DNA of 64,000 bases from Symbiodinium kawagutii (lineage: Eukaryota; Sar; Dinophyceae; Suessiales; Symbiodiniaceae): positions 249,409 through 313,408 of the forward strand of contig VSDK01023996.1 in NCBI GenBank assembly GCA_009767595.1, given 5' to 3'. Made by a program: the position numbers and the translations under genes. Under the pieces are notes generated by a model. The model was not told the DNA's origin, did no database searches, and saw only the letters and a list, made by a program, of their open reading frames with translations. Below are positions 57,870 to 64,000 of this stretch, in pieces; the first letter of the stretch is position 1, and each line of letters starts with the position of its first letter.

Positions 57870-59706
57870 CTGACATCTCGCTGTGGAAGGACCATGTCGG
57901 CTGGTGATTGGCCGTGGTTCATGGGCAAGAACAGTGGGTAGCACCATTAAGATATACCATTGGCCCCCCAGCTAACCATCATTTTATAGGAGCGATTAGA
58001 AAAAACAACATTTTGGAGGCTAAATTACTAAACACCGGCCCTTCTTTGGGGCTTTTGGGGTCCCATGTTAGGGTGATGATCAGATTGAGCTCCAAAAATA
58101 TTTCAAAATAGCCCAACAACACGCACGCAATGGTTTCCAACCAAAGCAAATCACAAAGGACGCAAAATATGATCAAACAGGAGTTCAAAATTGAGACTTA
58201 GAGGTCCCTTTTGAGGAGCTCGGTTGATCAGTTCCCACTGGCTCCCCCGCTCTAGAATCTAGAAATCATTTAGCTAAACCGAACCCCTTTGCAGGATTTC
58301 GTAGGTTTCTTCCAACCGTGCTGAAAACAGCCTGGTGCATCCCCCCTTTAGTCCCTCTAAATTAGCTGGCCAAGAGCGAGACTCTTCATCAATCTGATAA
58401 GTCACCTATTTAGCTGCCAGGCTCACACCATTGAAAGCAACCCGTTTGATGCTTTCAGGTTTTGGATTGTCAACATGACCTCTTAGAGGGGGTCAAGCGG
58501 ATGATCCACACGTCTTTGCAAAATAGGGCCTGTACCACTTCCGCAATGAAACATGGTTTCAATATGGTTCAACATGCCAACCGGTTCAAACTCAACCATT
58601 TCAAACATCCAACACTCATGGTTTCAACAGGCCAAGATGCTTTCCACTTTGCCGTCCTCGCACGTAAAACGCACCGCGGTGTTGGTGCATGACACCATGC
58701 ACGACGCGACGGACCACAGCAGGGTAGCGAGGCTTCCGCCGGTAGCTCGCGCGCGCACAGGTTGCAAGGCCCGCCTGGGGCGGAAGAGCCGCATGGTTGT
58801 GGCATTGCTCAAAGCTATGGGGTGCTGCCCACAGGCTGTCTCTCCACTCTCTCTCTCTCCTTCCCTGCATCGTTGTCCAAGCAAGCTCTGTCTCAGCCAA
58901 ACTAAGGGACCAAAGCAACAGTTGTGTCACTCCACAGGCTAGCACAGGAGTTCATTTTGTCTGGGACACCCCAAGCATCTAGGGTCGAGTCTGCAGTTAG
59001 GATCACCCCGAACCAGTTCAATAACCATGAAGTCCATCGGCCCCAGAAACCCATCACTTAATAGGATAAAACCCAAATTTGGACACGGAGAAACAACATA
59101 AAACAACCTTTTCTAATGTTTTTCAACGCCCATGGCCATGGGAAGAACGAGTCCCATGAACATCTGAAGCTGCGCCCCTGCCGCTGCCCTTCACCGCCAA
59201 AAGGCTGCCCCTGCTGCTTGACTCCAATAGCCAGTGCCAACCCGGCGCCGGGTGCGACACTGGGTGGCTGAGCACGTGCTTCGGAGGGCGTGACGTGGAG
59301 CGATGGGACACCATAGCTCCATGGCAGTGGGCGCACACAGCGCCCGCCACAAATGGAAAAAAAATCGATTTGGTATGCTGTGAGGGTGTTTGATGGCAGC
59401 CATGCCTTAACCATTGTAAGCTCTGTTGGATATGGAGCCAAGCATGTAACCAACAGTTGCTGAGAAGGCCACCTGGCTACGCACTAGAGGGGTAGCTACT
59501 GATGCTAAGTTTTGTTTATGAATAGGAAGCAATAGCTACATGCCACAACAGTAACATGAGAATTATCAAGAGTTTTCTTACTATTCCTGTTCGTCATTCT
59601 GACGCATTTAAAAAACAAAAATCAGCCTCATTCTTCTCCAGGCTATTTTGAAGAGTGATATCCTTAAAGGAAACGAGAAATCCGGTGGCATGGGCAGCAT
59701 TCATTT

Positions 59707-59836
59707 GGCGGTTCTCAAAATAAGGGTGCCCCGGAATCATCCAATATCAACCATTTATAGCAATAAACCAACCAGTTTGGGAGGTCCCTCGTTATTTGGG
59801 TTGCGGGTCAAACCCCTGCCCCCCTGGAATTCCTAA
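59707..59836. mobile_element. Chimeric family A / family B element
   Basis: The left part GGCGGTTCTCAAAATAAGGG with AATCATCCAATATCAACCAT and TTTATAGCAATAAACCA is family A. The right end (GGTTGCGGGTCAAACCCCTG then CCCCCCTGGAATTCC) is the family B terminus in reversed order, as at 24373. A recombinant or nested remnant. Confidence 0.5.
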
Positions 59837-60664
59837 ACTGTTGGGCAGCTCTTGTCCGGCGGAGATCGGCACGAGCTGGTCATGGATTTGCACACCCGGG
59901 GCCCCTGCAAATTGTAGCACCTGCTTGGTGAACAATAGGAGTCATGATCTTAAAATCAAAAAAATAATCTGCTGATATCTTCTGCAGTGCCAACTGTGCC
60001 ACCCCCTTTGCTACCGCAATTTGTCGTTATCTTCACCCAGTTCCGTCAAAGGCGCCCTGCCATTGTCAACGATTGTGGATTGAGCGACGCTGGTGGTCAA
60101 GCCGGCTAGCTGAGCGTCCACTACTTGGAATTCCACATCATCACCATGGAAAACCATGTAGCTGTCCCCCCTCAGCACATAATTCCCCCCGACAATCCTT
60201 CACCTCTCAACGCCTCCTTGAAAAGCCTAACATCTACAAATCCCTGCTCTTGAGAAACCACAAGTTTCTGGAGATTGCATGTGTGCTATGAGACGGGAAG
60301 GGATCAATTGGACCAATCCCCCCAGCTCCGCAGCTGCCGTGGTTTTTCACCGTTCAGCTGCTCTTCAAATGCCTTCAACGTCGCACTGCTGAAGCGCCGG
60401 AAACCTTTGGCTTCAAGCAAGGCCTTGGAATGGTTGGATGGGTGGGTCTTGTTGGTGGTTGGTCAAATTTATGCAATTGGTGAGCAACGGACCAGGAACA
60501 ATAGCAGTGAATCCTGACAATTCCAATCTCTCCACTCGCAATTTCATCAACCCATCTCAGTTGAGATTCGCCAGCTAACCCTTGAACCAGTCGGACTGTC
60601 ATTGCCATTCGCAGGAGCCCTGGGGGTAACCCCTGGGTGGCTCCCCTGGGCCCCACCGCCCCAC

Positions 60665-60804
60665 CGGTTGAAGCCCCAGCCGCGTTGAGCTGCGGCAGCA
60701 GCTCCGCCAGCCGCGCTGGGCTGCGCACCCCGAGGGCTTCCAACTTGGCCGCGGCGCCGCGCAGCTCGTGGGGACGCCAGGTGGGCACGGCGCGCTGGAG
60801 GAAC
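60665..60804 (-). CDS. Candidate exon, very GC-rich, Ala/Leu-rich helices
   Basis: Acceptor GGCAGCCCAG and donor CAACCG before GTGGGG. The 140-bp frame reads FLQRAVPTWRPHELRGAAAK, LEALGVRSPARLAELLPQLN, AAGAST. The HELRxxxxxLEALGVxSxxxLxELLP pattern is helical and regular. Same strand as the HEAT exons 2 kb upstream; linkage not shown. Confidence 0.48.
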
Positions 60805-61820
60805 CTGGGCTGCCAAGGGCAACGGCTGGGGGGCCATGGGGATGACCTTCCAAGGCACCATGGGATGTTCCCATGCAGGTCACCTGCTGGGCCTGGGGTT
60901 GAGCACCTGGTTTGAGACCAGGATTGGATGAACATGGCTGAGTCCTGGGTTAAAATGAGGGAATGAAGCTGTATGACCGTTCTTAGGAAACACAGTTGTG
61001 AGCTGTTGCAAAGCTACATGGTGGGAAACAGCTAACCACGAACCTATACGGCGCGGACCATCCAACAGTAGAACAAGCAAAGTATCAAGTCGTTTCAACG
61101 TTTCCGGCTATTGTAGAGTTGAACCAGCGCTAGGCATTGCTGAATCATCATTTACCAATAATTTTTGCCCGTCAGTCAATAATCATCACATATTGAATAT
61201 GATTCATTCATTGCTGACCAAAGAGCAACTACATGGATTGCAAGATATAGCTCACTCGATACTGTTTACCATTGTCAACTTCTAACATCACCTACTGGGT
61301 GGGCGTTTAAAATCCTCTGCAGCCAAATATAAAACTAAAAAACGTGCCCACACAGTGGGGGAAAACATGTCAATCAAACCACCAGCTGCAAGATGTAAGT
61401 CGTTGTTTGATCGTTATTGTTGGTGCTCACCCCATACCATATCTATCATTGTCCACCACATTTCCTATGAAACATGTCAATCCAACCACCAACCAGCCAA
61501 CAAATGCTTAGCATCGGATCTCCTTCAAAGCAAATGCCAGGTAACTCGGGCAACGCCTCGTGTTGCGGGTCCGCTAAAGGACGTTCCTTAGCAACGTGCC
61601 CCCAGCTGTGAACTAAGTTGAACTATATAACTATGTCCTCCTGGGCGCAGATCTTACCAGAACCAGAGTCCCAATAGGAATCTGGTCATCCATCATTGCA
61701 AGGGCCGTCATGTTAGTATCCAGGGTGTTGCTAGGGTAACTCATGGTTCTGCTGGATAAAACCAGATAAATGTATATTAAATGGAGTTACAAACATTCAC
61801 AAACCACATTAACTAGAACT

Positions 61821-61848
61821 CTCTCTCTCTCTCTCCATCGCTGTCAAT
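61821..61848 (-). mobile_element. GA-tail insertion, 28 bp
   Basis: ACTAGAACT occurs at 61812-61820 and 61849-61857. On the minus strand the insert is CAATTGACAGCGATGG plus a GA run. The shortest member of the family. Confidence 0.8.
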
Positions 61849-62290
61849 TGACTAGAACTGGAAACATCAGGTCTGTACGTGTATCCATGTGTGGATGCAT
61901 GCAATTTATAGGGTGGAAGGCTGGATTATGCTGGACATTTGTGTCTGAAATTGATGACCCTGAGCCTCGAGCAAATACAAATAGATTCATGATATAAGAT
62001 TTCATCAGCAATGATGTGGCAAATTCCATGATCCAATGCAAATGACCGTATGAACAAAGCAAATGCTCAAATGGAGTGAGGCTCCACGGGCGGAGCCAAA
62101 GTAAGGTTGGAGCAAAACCACCGCAGCACCGCACGGTGTAGTAGCAAGTATATCCCTGCTCCCTGCTCCATGTGTGTCACTCCATGCTTGGAGGACTACC
62201 AATGTGGCACTCTCAATGATAAACCCCCCCTTTCCGTGAGCAGCTAACAGCAGCTTGTCTTGTAGGTGGTGCATGCTACTATCTCCAGGA

Positions 62291-62396
62291 TGGAAACCAT
62301 CAAGGTCACCCAAAAATGGTTGGTTGATCAATTCGTTACTGACAACGACAATTTCAGATTGGATGATTTGGTGGTACCCCAACTTTGAGAAACACC
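62291..62396. mobile_element. Inverted-repeat element, family A copy 6 (inverted)
   Basis: The right arm GGATGATTTGGTGGTACCCC then AACTTTGAGAAACACC is clear; the left arm (GGTCACCCAAAAATGGTTGG) is degraded. Confidence 0.55.
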
Positions 62397-62630
62397 TTCA
62401 AGTGAATCAACTTGATGGCTTGTAGATCGCTAAAAGCTCAATTTCTATAGTGGACATACGATCAATCAAAGCAAAAACTTAGTTAGTGGGCATTCTGTTT
62501 CATAAATCAACGAGTTTCAGTCAAGTGCTTCATCAACACCATCCCCAACGAACCCACTCAAAAGCTTTTTGAGTTCAAATCCAGTCAACCACCCCCAACG
62601 AACCCAAGCACTTCCAGTCCCAGCATCCAC

Positions 62631-62715
62631 ATCCATTCCTCCCAGCGCCTGCCACGCAGCGCTGCGCACCGCCGCGCAGCCGTCGCTCAAACCCGCCGTG
62701 AGGACGTCCAGCGCC
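62631..62715 (-). CDS. HEAT-repeat gene, downstream exon
   Basis: Acceptor GGTGGCGCAG, donor AATGGAT before GTGGAT. The 85-bp frame reads ALDVLTAGLSDGCAAVRSAA then WQALGGMD, a full HEAT/ARM-type helix pair (D-x-x-x-x-V-R-x-A-A-x-x-A-L-G). It joins the exon at 63014 in phase. HEAT solenoids are scaffolds; partner unknown. Confidence 0.68.
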
Positions 62716-62742
62716 CTGCGCCACCGGTGGGACCGCAGGTTT

Positions 62743-62831
62743 CTCTCTCTCTCATTGCCATCCCGAAGGTTCAGCTGAAAGGCGAGCAGGTGGCTCACTA
62801 AAACGGAGCTAAAGTAAAGTTACAGAAAAGG
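62743..62831 (-). mobile_element. GA-tail family element inside an intron
   Basis: On the minus strand it runs AGCTCCGTTTTAGTGAGCCA, CCTGCTCGCC, CAGCTGAACCTTCGGGATGG, CAATGAGAGAGAGAGA, matching the 101-bp insertion at 4981 over most of its length. No clean target duplication was found; the 5' limit is approximate. It lies in the intron between the two HEAT exons, sense to the gene, with the GA tail about 30 nt from the acceptor. Confidence 0.65.
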
Positions 62832-63013
62832 CCGCAGCTGCCTGCCGGTATTTGAGAAGGATTCGGAAAAAATGATGGAAAACCCTTTCCAATCCCTTCC
62901 GATTTACCATATGGAAAGTGAAATTGCAACTTCCCATGGTCCAACTGATTCTGAGAGGTGAAGCTGTGCACCAGCCATCGAATGCTGAGCGCCTATGCTG
63001 GTCGGGCCTCTGC

Positions 63014-63093
63014 CTTCTTCCCATGCTGCCCAGCACTGCCAGCGCCGCAGCGCGCACATTGACCGCGGCGTGGCCCGTGTAGGACATCACCAC
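63014..63093 (-). CDS. HEAT-repeat gene, upstream exon with GC donor
   Basis: Acceptor CCCAACCAG. The 80-bp frame VVMSYTGHAAVNVRAAALAV then LGSMGRR ends AAG before GCAGAG, a GC-type donor. Splicing there gives SMGRRRALDVL, keeping the HEAT repeat spacing exact; the GT-like alternatives do not keep the frame. GC-AG introns are frequent in dinoflagellates. More exons must lie outside the window or farther off. Confidence 0.65.
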
Positions 63094-64000
63094 CTGGTTG
63101 GGCTTGGGGGTACTGATTGGTGTCCCTAGTTGGATTCAGGAGCATCATCAAGGGATCCATGTCCTGCCTGGGAACGGTGGTCGATGAAGTTCGATCACGG
63201 CCAGCAATTCAAAGATCGGGAATGGATATGGGTAATGTCGCCGCTGAAGACACAAGCTCCCAACCAAAAACGTGAAAAGCAGGTAGGAGAACCAGGAGTT
63301 GTCTGACAGCTATGTGCTCCAGAAGGTCATGGAACACACACCAGTCTGGGCTGAAACCTCATCGAACAACCACTGAAATAAGCAGCACAAAATACCAATG
63401 AGATTCAATCATCAACGTTTTGGAGGACTCTATGACCAAAAAGGCAAGCAAAAACCAACTAAAATAAGAAGAACCAAAAGAAATGAGAAAAAATGCAACA
63501 ACAAGAATAAGTACTAAACAACTGCAAAAAAAGTGACACCAACAGCAACACCCAAGAACCATAACCATAACCATCACCACCACCACCACGACCACCACCA
63601 CCACCACCACCATCAGCGTCTAACCCTCAAACCCATTCTGCCAACCTCGAAGATCTCCTCTTCGGTGCTGGGTGTGATGAGATGAGGCAGCACTTTCCTG
63701 CAGGAATTTTGACCCAGCACCATCCATCGGAAGGTGCCATACAAACAGGGCCTCCTTAATGGATTAGCAGGGGATTGTCATGGTGAATAGTAGGGAATGA
63801 TCTAATGATGATTGAACATCTTTGACAACGGATATTCTGTATATCAAGTAGGGGCTTTCTTAGGGGATGATAGTGGTTGATCTTAGGGACTAATCAGGGT
63901 TGAACTCACCAACATTAGGGGTCAAACGACTACTATAATATGGTAAATCCACATCCTAAACATACATTCAGATGGCAGGCTCATGTATATGATATAGACT

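Noticed and set aside
59058-59453. 131-codon minus frame in a GC-rich island
   Set aside because: Three frames of similar quality overlap; no splice pair supports one of them. It may contain an exon, but I cannot say which frame.

Overview
This window is eukaryotic, and most probably from a dinoflagellate of the Symbiodiniaceae kind. The signs are: genes far apart in moderately AT-rich, repeat-packed DNA; long intronless reading frames beside genes cut into exons of about 55-170 bp; a good GC-AG intron (62.7-63.1 kb); and a degenerate copy of the 22-nt dinoflagellate spliced leader 28 nt upstream of the best intact gene (24301-24322). I found no rRNA, tRNA, CRISPR array, bacterial operon or viral gene. 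There are two assembly gaps (11217-11226 and 48919-49486).

Two large intronless genes lie on the minus strand. The first (22152-24272) is a predicted Golgi type II protein joining a GDP-fucose O-fucosyltransferase-like domain to a sulfotransferase. The second (43815-46121) joins HEAT repeats, ankyrin repeats, a papain-like NC/His module and a PARP-type ADP-ribosyltransferase. A third minus frame (26951-27589) encodes a small two-pass membrane protein. At 0.95-2.23 kb is a frameshifted, internally deleted pseudogene of an EXO1/Rad2-type flap nuclease. At 34.78-35.59 kb a 200-residue reading frame sits inside a retroposed segment bounded by a 15-bp target-site duplication.

Split genes show as short GC-rich islands with splice signals. 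On the minus strand are two HEAT-repeat exons (62.6-63.1 kb), an exon at 60.7 kb, three exons with matching phases (57.87 to 55.84 kb), an exon at 55.0-55.17 kb, an exon with a WHG motif at 50.3 kb, and possible exons at 14.5-15.5 and 18.1 kb. On the plus strand, exons at 29.2, 31.4 and 33.7 kb have compatible phases, and further candidates occur at 9.0, 34.5, 36.8, 42.7, 47.5, 48.3 and 53.0 kb. Complete gene models need transcript data.

Much of the rest is made of small mobile elements: (i) a retroposon family whose sense strand ends in GATGGCGATGG(GA)n, with seven insertions all in one orientation, six of them with 7-15 bp target duplications; (ii) at least four families of 100-180 bp terminal-inverted-repeat elements; (iii) a 1574-bp element with a 10-bp target duplication holding two identical 632-bp direct repeats; and (iv) several long ATG/CAT triplet microsatellites. 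The picture is a genome where mRNA is copied back into DNA, giving intronless genes with leader relics, and where introns and spacers fill with short elements.
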